Shown in pieces: positions 7,789-15,813 of a DNA stretch of 34,279 bases. The first letter of the stretch is position 1. Each line of letters begins with the position of its first letter. The position numbers and the translations under genes were made by a program. The stretch is from Novosphingobium sp. (GTDB lineage Bacteria; Pseudomonadota; Alphaproteobacteria; Sphingomonadales; Sphingomonadaceae), in contig JANXSP010000169.1 of assembly GCA_025356575.1 (NCBI GenBank), positions 1 to 34,279 of the forward strand. The letters are read 5' to 3'. The notes beneath the pieces are model-generated. The model was not told where the DNA came from. It was given only the letters and a program-made list of their open reading frames with translations, and searched no databases.

Positions 7789-9018
7789 TCAGGCAGGCGT
7801 ATCCCTTCCGGTGCCCCAAGCGGCCAAGGCGCGCTCGAGATCCGCGATCAGATCGCGCGGGTCCTCGAGCCCGATCGACAGGCGCACGCCGAAGCGGTCC
7901 TGGGCCGCGCAGCCGGGCGGCGGCCAGCGGGTTACGCTGCGCAGCGGCGCCGGGTCGATCGGCACGACCAGGCTCTCGAACCCGCCCCAGCTATAGCCGA
8001 TCCCGAACAGTTCGAGGGTATCGATGAACCGGCCGCGCGCCCGATCGTCGCTGCCGCGAAAGACGATGCTGAACAAGCCGCATCCGCCGGTGAAGTCCTT
8101 GGTCCATTGCGCATGGCCGGGAGCGCCGGGGAGCATCGGGCACAGGACCTTTGCGATTTCGGGGCGCTGGGCGAGCCAGCGGGCAATTTCCAGCGCGCTT
8201 GCGGTTTCGCGCTCGAGCCGGACGCCGAGCGTGCGCAGACCGCGGGCGGCGAGCGCGGCATCGTCGGGCGAGACCACGAGGCCGAGCGCCTGCGAAGTCT
8301 TGCGCAACCTGGCATAGAACACCTTGCCCGCCGAGGCGCTGCCCATCATCAGGTCCGAATGCCCGCCGACGTGCTTGGTCAGCGCCATCACCGAAATGTC
8401 GACGCCGCGCTCCAGCGCCGGGAACCCGAGTGCGCTGGCCCAGGTATTGTCGAGCACCGAGACCACCCCGCGCGCGCGCGCCGCGGCGGCGAAGGCGGGG
8501 ATATCGCCAACTTCCATGGTCAGGCTGCCCGGCGCTTCGAACAGGACGGCGCGCGTGTGCTCGCAGATCGCGGCCTCGAACGCGGGCAGTTCGAGCGGGT
8601 CGAACCAGCGGGTTTCGATCCCGAAATCCGCGAGCAGCCCGGTGCCCAACGCGCGGCTTGGCTCATAGGCGTTGTCGCTCATCAGCAGTACGTCGCCAGG
8701 GCGCAGCACCGCCATCAGCGCCCCGACGATCGCGGAAACGCCCGAGGGATACAGCACCGTCCCGAACGCGCCCGGCTCGATCTCGGTCAGCGCCGCGGCC
8801 AATGCCCACTGCGTCGGCGCGCCGCGGCGGCCGTAGAAGAACCGCCCGTCGGCATTGCCCTTGGGCCCGGCCTTGAGCGCGGCGTAATTCTCGTAGAGGT
8901 GGGTCGAGGCGCGCCAGACGGGCGGATTGACCACCGCGCCGGTCCATTCGGCGCGGCGTCCGCCGGTGATCAGCCTGGTCGCGCTAGCGGTATCGCGCGG
9001 CTTGCCCGACTTGGCCAC
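7789..9018 (-). CDS. metC: Cystathionine beta-lyase (PLP-dependent, Cys/Met metabolism family)
   Basis: This protein belongs to the gamma-family of PLP enzymes (Cys/Met metabolism). Its 409 residues include the cofactor-binding TKHVGGHSD motif with Lys215 as the Schiff-base lysine, the aspartate in VLDNTW (Asp190), and the YPSGVSAI loop near residue 90. Sequence features such as RFFYGRRGAPTQ match MetC cystathionine beta-lyases more than MetB or MetZ, though separating these from sequence alone carries some risk. The reaction would yield homocysteine, pyruvate and ammonia in methionine synthesis. The start codon is GTG. It lies 12 bp after the sseA stop and 69 bp before cobA, so it is probably co-transcribed with one or both. 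Confidence 0.88.
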   Translation of the reverse strand: MAKSGKPRDTASATRLITGGRRAEWTGAVVNPPVWRASTHLYENYAALKAGPKGNADGRFFYGRRGAPTQWALAAALTEIEPGAFGTVLYPSGVSAIVGALMAVLRPGDVLLMSDNAYEPSRALGTGLLADFGIETRWFDPLELPAFEAAICEHTRAVLFEAPGSLTMEVGDIPAFAAAARARGVVSVLDNTWASALGFPALERGVDISVMALTKHVGGHSDLMMGSASAGKVFYARLRKTSQALGLVVSPDDAALAARGLRTLGVRLERETASALEIARWLAQRPEIAKVLCPMLPGAPGHAQWTKDFTGGCGLFSIVFRGSDDRARGRFIDTLELFGIGYSWGGFESLVVPIDPAPLRSVTRWPPPGCAAQDRFGVRLSIGLEDPRDLIADLERALAAWGTGRDTPA

Positions 9019-9030
9019 GCAGATGCAAGC

Positions 9031-9873
9031 TCAGGCCGCGCCGGTGGCCTTGGGGGTATCGGGATCGGCGCCCCACTCGCTCCAGCTTCCGTCATACAGC
9101 GCGACGTCTTCCTTGCCGACGAGGTGCATCGCAAAGGCGACGACGCTGGCGGTGATCCCGCTGCCGCAAGTGGTCACGACCGGCTTGGTCAGATCGATCC
9201 CGGCATCGGCGAACGTCGCAGTCAGCGCGGCCTTGTCCTTGAACGTGCCGTCGGCGTTGTAGAGCGCGGTGTAGGGCAGGTTGCGCGAACCGGGAATGTG
9301 ACCCTTGGCAATGTTCGGGCGCGGATCGGCTTCGTCGCCGGTGAAGCGCGCGGCGCCGCGTGCGTCGACGACTTGTTCGGCCTTGGAGTGGAGGTTGCCG
9401 AGCATGTCGGCCTTGCTCCGCACGTTCTTGTCATCCTGCCACGCGGTGAAATGGCGGTGGCGCAGCGTTTCCTTGCCCTGCTTGAGCGCGCGGCCTTCGG
9501 CCTTCCACTTGGCGATCCCGCCGTCGAGGATCGCGACATCGTGCGCGCCGAACATCGTCAGCATGAACCACGCCCGCGCCGAGGTCTTGACCGCGCTGTC
9601 ATCGTACAGGACGATCCGGCTGCCATCGCCAAGCCCCAGGCTCTGCATCCGGCTGGCGAACTTTTCCGCGGGCGGTAGCGTGTTTTCAACGGGCGACGAG
9701 GCATCGACGAGATCGGACAGGTCCATGAACACCGCGCCCGGGATGTGCCCGGCTTCGTATTCCGCCGCGGCGTCGCGGCCACTGGCGGGCAAATGCCTGG
9801 TGCAATCGACCACACGCAGATCGCTGGCGCCGAGCTCTCCGGCGAGCCATTCGGTCGAAACCAGACTGTCCAT
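9031..9873 (-). CDS. sseA: 3-mercaptopyruvate sulfurtransferase
   Basis: This two-domain rhodanese-fold enzyme (280 residues) moves sulfur from 3-mercaptopyruvate to thiol acceptors or cyanide. The inactive N-terminal domain contains RDAAAEYEAGHIPGAVFMD. The catalytic C-terminal domain contains the loop CGSGITA with Cys236; a CGSG[VI]TA loop is the hallmark that separates mercaptopyruvate sulfurtransferases from thiosulfate sulfurtransferases (CRKGVT). ATG 9873 has AAGGACAAGG upstream as a ribosome binding site. It heads the sulfur run, directly before metC, and sits downstream of a hairpin in its leader. Confidence 0.93.
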   Translation of the reverse strand: MDSLVSTEWLAGELGASDLRVVDCTRHLPASGRDAAAEYEAGHIPGAVFMDLSDLVDASSPVENTLPPAEKFASRMQSLGLGDGSRIVLYDDSAVKTSARAWFMLTMFGAHDVAILDGGIAKWKAEGRALKQGKETLRHRHFTAWQDDKNVRSKADMLGNLHSKAEQVVDARGAARFTGDEADPRPNIAKGHIPGSRNLPYTALYNADGTFKDKAALTATFADAGIDLTKPVVTTCGSGITASVVAFAMHLVGKEDVALYDGSWSEWGADPDTPKATGAA

Positions 9874-9896
9874 GTCGCCTTGTCCTTCTTTACAGA

Positions 9897-9925
9897 TTGC
9901 CGGGTTCGCTTAGCCAGCCCGGCAA
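9897..9925 (-). terminator. Hairpin between the 9967-11307 gene and sseA
   Basis: A perfect 8-bp stem (TTGCCGGG / CCCGGCAA) encloses a 13-nt loop. It lies 41 nt after the stop of the upstream minus-strand gene and 24 nt before the sseA start. No U-tract follows, so it is not a standard intrinsic terminator. It may end transcription inefficiently or act as a leader structure for sseA. Confidence 0.35.
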
Positions 9926-9966
9926 GGACGCGCCAGCCCTTTGATAATCGAACCGGCCCACGCCGA

Positions 9967-11307
9967 TCAGCCGAGCGCGGGGATCAGCTCGCGCTGGCCG
10001 AGCGGGGCGTAAAGCCGCGGCCCCAGGTCGAGGCGGAACGGGAGCAGCGCGGTGCCCCCCGCGACCGGTGGCTGGCCGATCACGAAGCTGCGGACCATGG
10101 CGCTGCTTCGCGTCAGCCCGATCTCGATGCGGAAGCGCGCCAGCGGGATGAACAACGCCGCCTCGCCCTGGCGGATCGGGGTAATCGCGGCGAGCGGCAG
10201 GCGCAATTGACCCTCCAGCTCGGCGGTTTCTCCCGGAGCGAGCGCAGCCATGCGGTGGAGCGGAGCGAGCGGCTGGCCATCGAGCGCGAGCTGGCCGCGC
10301 ACATCGCGTGAGGCGTGCGCGGCGATCATGTCGCCCGACACCGCCAGATCCTCGAGCGTGCGGCCCGAGGTATTGGTCAGCGCGATCCGGTACGACAACG
10401 CCGTGTTGACCAGCGTCGCGCTCATCCGCGTGGCGACGAGCGCCAGTGCCAGCGGTTCGGCCTCGCGCGGCTCGGCCAAGCTTGGCTTGGGCGACAAAGC
10501 TGGTGCGGGAAGCGGCGGGGCGGGCGGCATGCTGGCCGCGGGCACGGGATCGGCGAGTACGGGAACGGCGAGTACAGGAACGGCGAGTACAGGATCGGCG
10601 AGTACGGGATCGGCAAGTACGGGGCGCTCGATCTCCGGCGCGACATATTCCCGCGGCGCGCGGCGGCGCAGCGCGAACAGGCCGACAGCCGCGGCAGCAG
10701 CCAGCGCCGCCAGCCCGGCGAGCCACGGCCACCACGACGAACTTTCGGGAACCGCGGCGGGGTTGGTCGCGGTAACGGCGGTGGAGGCGGCGGGCGGCGC
10801 GTTCGCCGGAATCTCCGCTGAAGGCACCAGTACCTCGGATCCGGGCCGGACCGCCGCGTCCGGGGCATCGGCGGCCTGAGACGCGCCCGCGGTGACGGCG
10901 GGAAGATCGCGCGGCGCGGGGGTGATCCGGCGCCCGATCAGCGAGGGTGAGCCCGGCGCGGGACGATCGCCCGATCGCAGCACGATCGGCGCGGCGGGGG
11001 CCGCTGTCACCGCAGGGGCGGGCGCAGGTCCGGGGTTGGGCGGCGCCGGCGTGGGCCGATTGTCGCGCGGGCGCGAGGCGTAGGGATTGTCGGGATCGAC
11101 CGGCCCCTGCGCGCGCGAGGTCGGGGTCGGCGACGCGCTCGGCAAGCGGAAATCTCCGACTTGCCCGGTGGTCTGCGCGGTGGTCTGCGCCAACACCGGA
11201 TTCGCCGCCGCGATCAGCGCAAAAGCCAGCGCGCTTGCCCGCGCAGCCCCCGCCAATCCGCCGCTCCGATCCGTCCGCACGTCCTTCATCATCCCCTGCA
11301 TCGCCAT
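9967..11307 (-). CDS. Secreted or membrane-anchored proline/alanine-rich protein of unknown function
   Basis: I do not recognise the family. The product (about 446 residues) begins with a signal peptide (hydrophobic ASALAFALIAAANPVLA, probable cleavage before QTT). A long proline/alanine-rich linker follows, then a transmembrane helix (WWPWLAGLAALAAAAAVGLFAL) ending in RRR near residue 250. A second low-complexity region is built from a 5-residue repeat (DPVLA/VPVLA). The C-terminal domain of about 150 residues includes YRIALTNTSGRTLEDL and resembles immunoglobulin-like 'conserved repeat' domains, which suggests an envelope role. Four ATGs cluster at the start (11307, 11301, 11292, 11289) and the sequence does not decide between them. 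It is divergent from queF with a short gap. Confidence 0.7.
   Translation of the reverse strand: MAMQGMMKDVRTDRSGGLAGAARASALAFALIAAANPVLAQTTAQTTGQVGDFRLPSASPTPTSRAQGPVDPDNPYASRPRDNRPTPAPPNPGPAPAPAVTAAPAAPIVLRSGDRPAPGSPSLIGRRITPAPRDLPAVTAGASQAADAPDAAVRPGSEVLVPSAEIPANAPPAASTAVTATNPAAVPESSSWWPWLAGLAALAAAAAVGLFALRRRAPREYVAPEIERPVLADPVLADPVLAVPVLAVPVLADPVPAASMPPAPPLPAPALSPKPSLAEPREAEPLALALVATRMSATLVNTALSYRIALTNTSGRTLEDLAVSGDMIAAHASRDVRGQLALDGQPLAPLHRMAALAPGETAELEGQLRLPLAAITPIRQGEAALFIPLARFRIEIGLTRSSAMVRSFVIGQPPVAGGTALLPFRLDLGPRLYAPLGQRELIPALG
10546..10620 (-). repeat. Five tandem 15-bp units inside a coding region
   Basis: Five consecutive 15-bp units with the pattern (g/a)gga(t/a)cggc(g/a)agtac occupy 10546-10620 on the plus strand. 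On the coding strand each unit encodes a five-residue repeat (VPVLA or DPVLA). Unit length is a multiple of three, so gain or loss of copies keeps the frame. The repeat sits just C-terminal to the predicted transmembrane helix of the host protein. Confidence 0.9.
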
Positions 11308-11403
11308 CCCCGGTCCGTTTGCCGGGCGGGCTGAATAGCCCGTGAATTCTCCCCGGCCAACCGGCGACTTGTGCGCGGCGCGCGATAGCGGCATGGCGCG
11401 GGC

Positions 11404-11865
11404 ATGTCCGACACCCCGTTTCAGCCGCGCCATCTTGGCCAGACGAGCGCACTGCCCGCCTCACCGGCCGAGGCCGCGCTCGATTACGTGCCCAATCCCC
11501 GCACCGGCGCACTGTATCTGGTGCGCTTCGCCGCGCCCGAGTTCACTTCGCTCTGCCCGGTCACCGGCCAGCCCGATTTCGCGCATCTCGTGATCGATTA
11601 TGCCCCGGGCGAGACGATCGTCGAATCGAAAAGCCTCAAGCTGTTCCTCGGCGCGTTCCGCAATCACGCGGGGTTCCACGAAGACGTTACCGTCGGCATC
11701 GGCCAGCGCCTGTGCGCCGAGATGCGCCCCGTCTGGCTGCGGATCGGCGGTTACTGGTACCCGCGCGGGGGCATCCCGATCGACGTGTTCTGGCAGAGCG
11801 CCGCGCCGCCTGCGGGGCTGTGGATGCCCGACCAGGGCGTTGCGTCGTATCGCGGGCGGGGGTGA
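11404..11865 (+). CDS. queF: NADPH-dependent 7-cyano-7-deazaguanine reductase
   Basis: QueF reduces the nitrile of preQ0 to the amine preQ1 in queuosine biosynthesis, a cytoplasmic tRNA-modification pathway. The 153-residue length fits the short unimodular subfamily. The active-site cysteine lies in [12 protein letters not shown] near residue 51 and forms the thioimide with preQ0. The QueF signature [15 protein letters not shown] at about residues 74-88 follows, and the FHED segment contributes catalytic residues. ATG 11404 begins the conserved protein. The next gene, a glutathione transferase, begins 5 bp after the stop, so the two are probably co-transcribed. No other queuosine genes are in the window. 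Confidence 0.94.
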   Translation: MSDTPFQPRHLGQTSALPASPAEAALDYVPNPRTGALYLVRFAAPEFTSLCPVTGQPDFAHLVIDYAPGETIVESKSLKLFLGAFRNHAGFHEDVTVGIGQRLCAEMRPVWLRIGGYWYPRGGIPIDVFWQSAAPPAGLWMPDQGVASYRGRG

Positions 11866-11870
11866 GCCAC

Positions 11871-12536
11871 ATGAAGCTGATCATCGGCAACAAGAACTAT
11901 TCGAGCTGGAGCCTGCGCGGCTGGCTCGCCGCCAAGCAATCGGGGCTGGCATTCGAGGAAATCACCGTCCCGCTCTACGGCGAGGACTGGGGCGAGGCCA
12001 AAAAGCAGGACGACCTGGCCCCGTCCTCGGGCAAAGTCCCCGTGTTGTGGGATGGCGAGGCGGTGGTGTGGGACAGCCTCGCGATCATCGAATACCTCTC
12101 GGACAAGGTCGGGCGCGACCGCTTCTGGCCCAAGGACGACGGCGCGCGGGCGATGGCGCGATCGATGGTGGCGGAAATGCACTCGTCGTACCTGCCGCTG
12201 CGCCGCCAGTGCCCGATGAACGTGCGCCGCCGCGTGGCCGATGCCAAGATCGGCGACGACGCCAAGGAAAACATCGTTCGTATCCTCACGCTCTGGGCCG
12301 AAGCGCGGGCGCGTTACGGTGCGGGCGGTCCGTTCCTGTTCGGCAGCTTCGGCGCCGCGGACATCATCTACGCCCCCGTCGTCAGCCGGTTCATGACGTA
12401 TGGCATCGCGGTGCCCGGCTTCGCGCTGACCTATATGCAGGCGGTGTGGGAGCACGAATGGATGCGTGCCTGGGTCGCGGCCTCCGAAAGCGAGGACTGG
12501 GTGATCGAGCAGTTCGAGGGGCCGGTGAAGGCCTGA
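11871..12536 (+). CDS. Glutathione S-transferase family protein
   Basis: The 221-residue protein opens with a thioredoxin-like domain (MKLIIGNKNYSSWSLRGWLA) in which the NYSSWSLR stretch provides the glutathione-site serine. The cis-proline motif GKVPVLWDG and the glutathione-contacting ESS-like WDSLAIIEYL follow. An all-helical C-terminal domain with FLFGSFGAADIIYAPV completes the fold. The sequence resembles the group related to maleylacetoacetate isomerase-like and YfcF-like GSTs, but the substrate cannot be inferred. A strong GGGGGTGAG Shine-Dalgarno supports ATG 11871; GTG 11862 is a possible alternative. It follows queF by 5 bp. Confidence 0.88.
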   Translation: MKLIIGNKNYSSWSLRGWLAAKQSGLAFEEITVPLYGEDWGEAKKQDDLAPSSGKVPVLWDGEAVVWDSLAIIEYLSDKVGRDRFWPKDDGARAMARSMVAEMHSSYLPLRRQCPMNVRRRVADAKIGDDAKENIVRILTLWAEARARYGAGGPFLFGSFGAADIIYAPVVSRFMTYGIAVPGFALTYMQAVWEHEWMRAWVAASESEDWVIEQFEGPVKA

Positions 12537-12582
12537 GTTTCATTGTGGAGCCGACGTCCGCCACCAAACCTGGGTGTTGGCG

Positions 12583-13032
12583 CTAAAACTCCGAGCCGTC
12601 CTTGCGCTTCTGCCGGTCGGAACCCGCAAACAGGTGCATATCGATATCGGGATAGTGGCACGCGCTGTCGCCATCGATGCCGATCGCGACGAATACGCAG
12701 TCGGCGGCGCTGCGGTTGTGAAGGACGTGGCCGTTCCCGTCGTTCTTGGGAAACGCCGCGATATCGCCCGCGCGCATCGCGGTCTCGCCGCTGTCGTCGA
12801 CCAGCACCGCTTCGCCGCTGATCACCACCACCAGTTCGTCCTCGCCCTCGTGCCAGTGGCGCTGCGACGACCACGCGCCGGGCCTCAGCACGACATGGCT
12901 CGCACCGAAATCGGTGACGCCCGACGCGGGAGCGAGGCGGCGGTAATATCGCCCCTCGACCTTGTCCGCATGGATCGGCGGATAGCCGGTCCGGTTGGTC
13001 TGGGGGATCGCGGATAGATCGAGTTTGGGCAT
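12583..13032 (-). CDS. Cupin domain-containing protein
   Basis: The 149-residue product is a single-domain cupin. The metal-binding motif 1 is RHWHEGEDELVVVISGEAVL, with two histidines and a glutamate in HxHx(4)E spacing. The second motif region is PKNDGNGHVLHNRS, with further histidines. Such proteins bind a divalent metal and range from isomerases to dioxygenases and regulators; nothing here fixes the substrate. ATG 13032 is chosen because the longer frame adds only non-conserved sequence. The gene is divergent from dapE, with 56 bp between the start codons, which must hold both promoters. Confidence 0.85.
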   Translation of the reverse strand: MPKLDLSAIPQTNRTGYPPIHADKVEGRYYRRLAPASGVTDFGASHVVLRPGAWSSQRHWHEGEDELVVVISGEAVLVDDSGETAMRAGDIAAFPKNDGNGHVLHNRSAADCVFVAIGIDGDSACHYPDIDMHLFAGSDRQKRKDGSEF

Positions 13033-13088
13033 CGGCGCAGGCTCCGGCTTGTCGGCGTGCACGCTAACCCATATGCCGGTCCGCGACC

Positions 13089-14243
13089 ATGCCCCAAGCC
13101 CGACCCACAACCGTCACCCAGCTTGCCGAGGCGCTGATTGCCTGCCCCAGTGTGACCCCCGCGGCGGGGCTGGTGTTCGATTGCCTGGAAAGCCAGCTTG
13201 CCCCGCTCGGCTTCGCGGTCCACCGCTTTCATGCGGGCGAGGCGCCCGATGGGCCGGTCGAGAACTTGTTCGCGCTCCGCGCCGGGCCACCGGGATCGCG
13301 CCACTTCGCTTTTGCCGGACATGTCGATGTCGTCCCGCCGGGGGAAGGGTGGACCAGCGCACCGTTCACGCCCGAAATACGTTCGGTTCCGGGGGCAAAT
13401 CTCCTTTACGGGCGCGGTGCGGTCGACATGAAGGGAGCGATCGCGGCGATGGTCGCGGCGGCGTCTCGTGTTCCCCCCGAGGCCGGGACGCTGAGTTTCA
13501 TCATCACCGGCGACGAGGAAGGACCCGCGCGGTTCGGGACGGTCGCGCTGATCGACCATATGCGAACGCGCGGCGCCATCCCCGATCTGTGCCTGGTGGG
13601 CGAGCCGACCAGCGTCGCCCGGCTCGGCGACATGATGAAGATCGGCCGGCGCGGTTCGCTCAACGTCTGGCTCAGCGTCGAAGGGAAGGAAGGCCACGTC
13701 GCCTACCCCCACCTCGCGGACAACCCGCTGCCGCGGCTGGTGGCGATGCTGGCGGAGCTGAGCGCGCTCGAACTCGACGGCGGGACCGACTGGTTCCAGG
13801 CCTCCAACCTCGAGCTGACCGATCTGGCGGTTGGCAACCCGGCGACCAACGTGATCCCCCCGCGCGCCGCCGCGCGGCTGTCGATCCGCTTCAACGACCG
13901 CCATACCGGCGCAGCCCTCGCCCAGAGGGTGAGCGAAATCGCTGCGCGCCACGGCGGCAGCGCCCGCCCGGTCATCTCGGGCGAGGCGTTCCTGACCCCG
14001 CCGGGCGCGTTTTCCGCGCTCGTCGCGGCGGCGGTGGAAGCGGAAACCGGGCTCGTCCCCGAAGCCTCGACCACGGGCGGAACTTCGGACGCGCGGTTCC
14101 TCAAGGACTTGTGCCCGGTGATCGAATTCGGCCTGTGCAACGCGACGATGCACAAGCGCGACGAGGCGGTGGCGGTCGAGGACCTGGACGCCCTGGCGCG
14201 GATTTACGAACGCATCGCGCGGGCGGCGCTGGCGGGGGACTGA
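13089..14243 (+). CDS. dapE: Succinyl-diaminopimelate desuccinylase
   Basis: DapE hydrolyses N-succinyl-LL-diaminopimelate in the succinylase branch of lysine/meso-DAP synthesis. The 384-residue protein shows the M20 peptidase-fold metal ligands: HVDVVPPG near residue 78, YGRGAVDMKG with the bridging aspartate near residue 112, TGDEEGPA with the catalytic and metal-binding glutamates near 146, and a late TMHKRDE near the C-terminus. A lid domain lies between about residues 180 and 290 (GRRGSLNVWLSVEGKEGHVAYP). ATG 13089 gives the expected N-terminus. dapB, from the same pathway, is 2.7 kb further on but on the other strand. REP-like palindromes begin about 28 bp after the stop. Confidence 0.95.
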   Translation: MPQARPTTVTQLAEALIACPSVTPAAGLVFDCLESQLAPLGFAVHRFHAGEAPDGPVENLFALRAGPPGSRHFAFAGHVDVVPPGEGWTSAPFTPEIRSVPGANLLYGRGAVDMKGAIAAMVAAASRVPPEAGTLSFIITGDEEGPARFGTVALIDHMRTRGAIPDLCLVGEPTSVARLGDMMKIGRRGSLNVWLSVEGKEGHVAYPHLADNPLPRLVAMLAELSALELDGGTDWFQASNLELTDLAVGNPATNVIPPRAAARLSIRFNDRHTGAALAQRVSEIAARHGGSARPVISGEAFLTPPGAFSALVAAAVEAETGLVPEASTTGGTSDARFLKDLCPVIEFGLCNATMHKRDEAVAVEDLDALARIYERIARAALAGD

Positions 14244-14270
14244 CACTCTGAAGGATTCAAAGCCCTTGCT

Positions 14271-14390
14271 TCCCCGCGAAGGCGGGGACCTCGGGCGACA
14301 TGACCCTACCCCGCCAGAGACCCCCGCCTTCGCGGGGGAGCAGGAACTTTCAGCCTGAGACCGCTGCCTTCGCGGGGGAGCAGGGACCAA
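14271..14390. repeat. Cluster of three REP-like palindromes between dapE and the symporter
   Basis: Three GC-rich palindromes lie in 120 bp. The first is TCCCCGC-GAAG-GCGGGGA at 14271-14288, a perfect 7-bp stem with a GAAG tetraloop. The second is CCCCCGC-CTTC-GCGGGGG at 14321-14338, the same type in inverse orientation. The third (about 14361-14386) is a less perfect copy; with the second it forms a direct repeat of about 30 bp at a 40-bp period (14317-14346 and 14357-14386). A related palindrome recurs at 15765-15780 after the symporter gene. Confidence 0.85.
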
Positions 14391-14455
14391 GCCACCTTGC
14401 CACCGCGCCCCCCGCTGTTAGGCTCCGGGTAACGAACACTCGTCCGGGGGACACG

Positions 14456-15754
14456 ATGGGCAAGCGCCTGACTCTATTCATAATCGCGGGCATGATCCTG
14501 GGGCTGATCGTCGGTGCGGTGCTGCATTCGATGTATCCGGCCAAGGACCCGCAGCTTCTCGCCATCGCCGATTATCTCAAGCTGCTTCCCGATGTGTTCC
14601 TGCGCCTGATCAAGATGATCATCGCGCCGCTGGTGCTCGCGACGATCGTCACCGGGATCGCCGGGATGGGCGATACCGCGGCTCTGGGCCGGATCGGAGG
14701 GCGCGCGCTGGCGTGGTTCGTCACTGCCAGCGTGCTGTCGCTGTCGCTTGGTCTCGTGCTGGTCAACCTGTTCCGCCCCGGGGTCGGGCTCGCGCTCCAG
14801 CAGGGCGCGGACGTCGGCGAACTGGCGGTCAAGGATTTCACCTTCCGCCACTTCGTCCTCGAAATATTCCCGACCAGCGCGCTCGATGCGATGGCAACCA
14901 ACAACATCCTCCAGATCTTGGTGTTCTCGCTGTTCGCGGGGATCGCGCTCACCGCCATCGGCGCGCGCGGGGCGCCGCTGGTCCGCGCTGCCGATGCGCT
15001 GGCCGAGCTGATGCTGCGGATCACCGACTATGTCATGCGCTTTGCCCCGTTCGCCGTGTTCGGCGCGCTGGCCAGCGTGATTGCGACCAAGGGCCTGGGG
15101 ATTGTTGTCACCTACGGAGTCCTCGTCAGCGAGTTCTACTTCGGACTGGCGCTGCTGTGGACGCTGCTGCTGGGCATCGGCGCGCTGTTCCTGGGGCGGC
15201 GCATTTTCACCCTTATCCGCTATATCCGCGAGCCCGCGCTGATCACGTTCTCCACCGCGAGCTCGGAAGCCGGGCTGCCCAAGCTGTTCGAACAGCTCGA
15301 CCGGTTCGGCGTCCCCCGGCGGATCTCGGGGTTCGTCCTGCCGCTCGGCTACAGCTTCAACCTCGACGGCAGCATGATGTACATGAGCTTCGCGACCATC
15401 TTCGTGGCGCAGGCTTACGGCATCCATCTGTCGCTGCAGCAGCAGGTGTTGATGCTGCTGACGCTGATGATCAGTTCCAAGGGCATCGCCGGGGTCCCCC
15501 GCGCCAGCCTGGTGGTGATCGCCGCGACGCTGACCCAGTTCGGGCTGCCGGTCGAAGGGATCGGCCTGCTGCTGGGGATCGATGTGTTCCTCGACATGGG
15601 CCGTTCGGCCACCAACATCGTCGGCAATTCGGTGGCGACGAGCGTGATCACCAAGTGGGAGGGATTGCTGGGCGAGCCGATCGGCGCCGATGCGGATTTG
15701 CTGAGCAAGCCCGAGGACGGGGACGCATACGCGGCCGGTCGCGGAGTACATTAA
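14456..15754 (+). CDS. Dicarboxylate/amino acid:cation symporter (DAACS family)
   Basis: This inner-membrane secondary transporter (432 residues) is of the GltP/DctA fold and takes up C4-dicarboxylates or acidic amino acids with H+ or Na+. It has the hydrophobic N-terminal helices, the serine-rich hairpin TFSTASSEAGLPKL near residues 264-277, the GYSFNLDGSMMYMS segment near 300 and the DMGRSATNIVGNSVAT region near 381-396, which together form the substrate and cation site. ATG 14456 is preceded by GGGGGA. Whether the substrate is glutamate, aspartate or a dicarboxylate cannot be decided. The gene is flanked on both sides by REP-like palindromes, suggesting it is transcribed alone. Confidence 0.92.
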   Translation: MGKRLTLFIIAGMILGLIVGAVLHSMYPAKDPQLLAIADYLKLLPDVFLRLIKMIIAPLVLATIVTGIAGMGDTAALGRIGGRALAWFVTASVLSLSLGLVLVNLFRPGVGLALQQGADVGELAVKDFTFRHFVLEIFPTSALDAMATNNILQILVFSLFAGIALTAIGARGAPLVRAADALAELMLRITDYVMRFAPFAVFGALASVIATKGLGIVVTYGVLVSEFYFGLALLWTLLLGIGALFLGRRIFTLIRYIREPALITFSTASSEAGLPKLFEQLDRFGVPRRISGFVLPLGYSFNLDGSMMYMSFATIFVAQAYGIHLSLQQQVLMLLTLMISSKGIAGVPRASLVVIAATLTQFGLPVEGIGLLLGIDVFLDMGRSATNIVGNSVATSVITKWEGLLGEPIGADADLLSKPEDGDAYAAGRGVH

Positions 15755-15764
15755 CCGTCGTCAT

Positions 15765-15780
15765 CCTCGCGAAAGCGGGG
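15765..15780. repeat. REP-like palindrome after the symporter gene
   Basis: CCTCGC-GAAA-GCGGGG forms a 6-bp stem with one T-G wobble and a GAAA loop, beginning 10 bp after the symporter stop. It continues into GACCCAGG, the usual flank of this element in sphingomonads. It is related to the three palindromes at 14271-14390. It could serve as a 3' end-stabilising structure for the symporter mRNA. Confidence 0.7.
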
Positions 15781-15813
15781 ACCCAGGGCGAGATCGTGCC
15801 CAGCTCTCCGGGA

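Noticed and set aside
7720..9966. SAM riboswitch for metC or sseA
   Set aside because: The gaps are 12-93 bp and show no SAM-alpha or SAM-II/V-like pattern; only one simple hairpin is present (9897-9925).
14271..14390. CRISPR-like repeats
   Set aside because: Only two direct copies, each about 30 bp, with a 10-bp gap, and each is a palindrome with a partly degenerate stem; no cas genes nearby.
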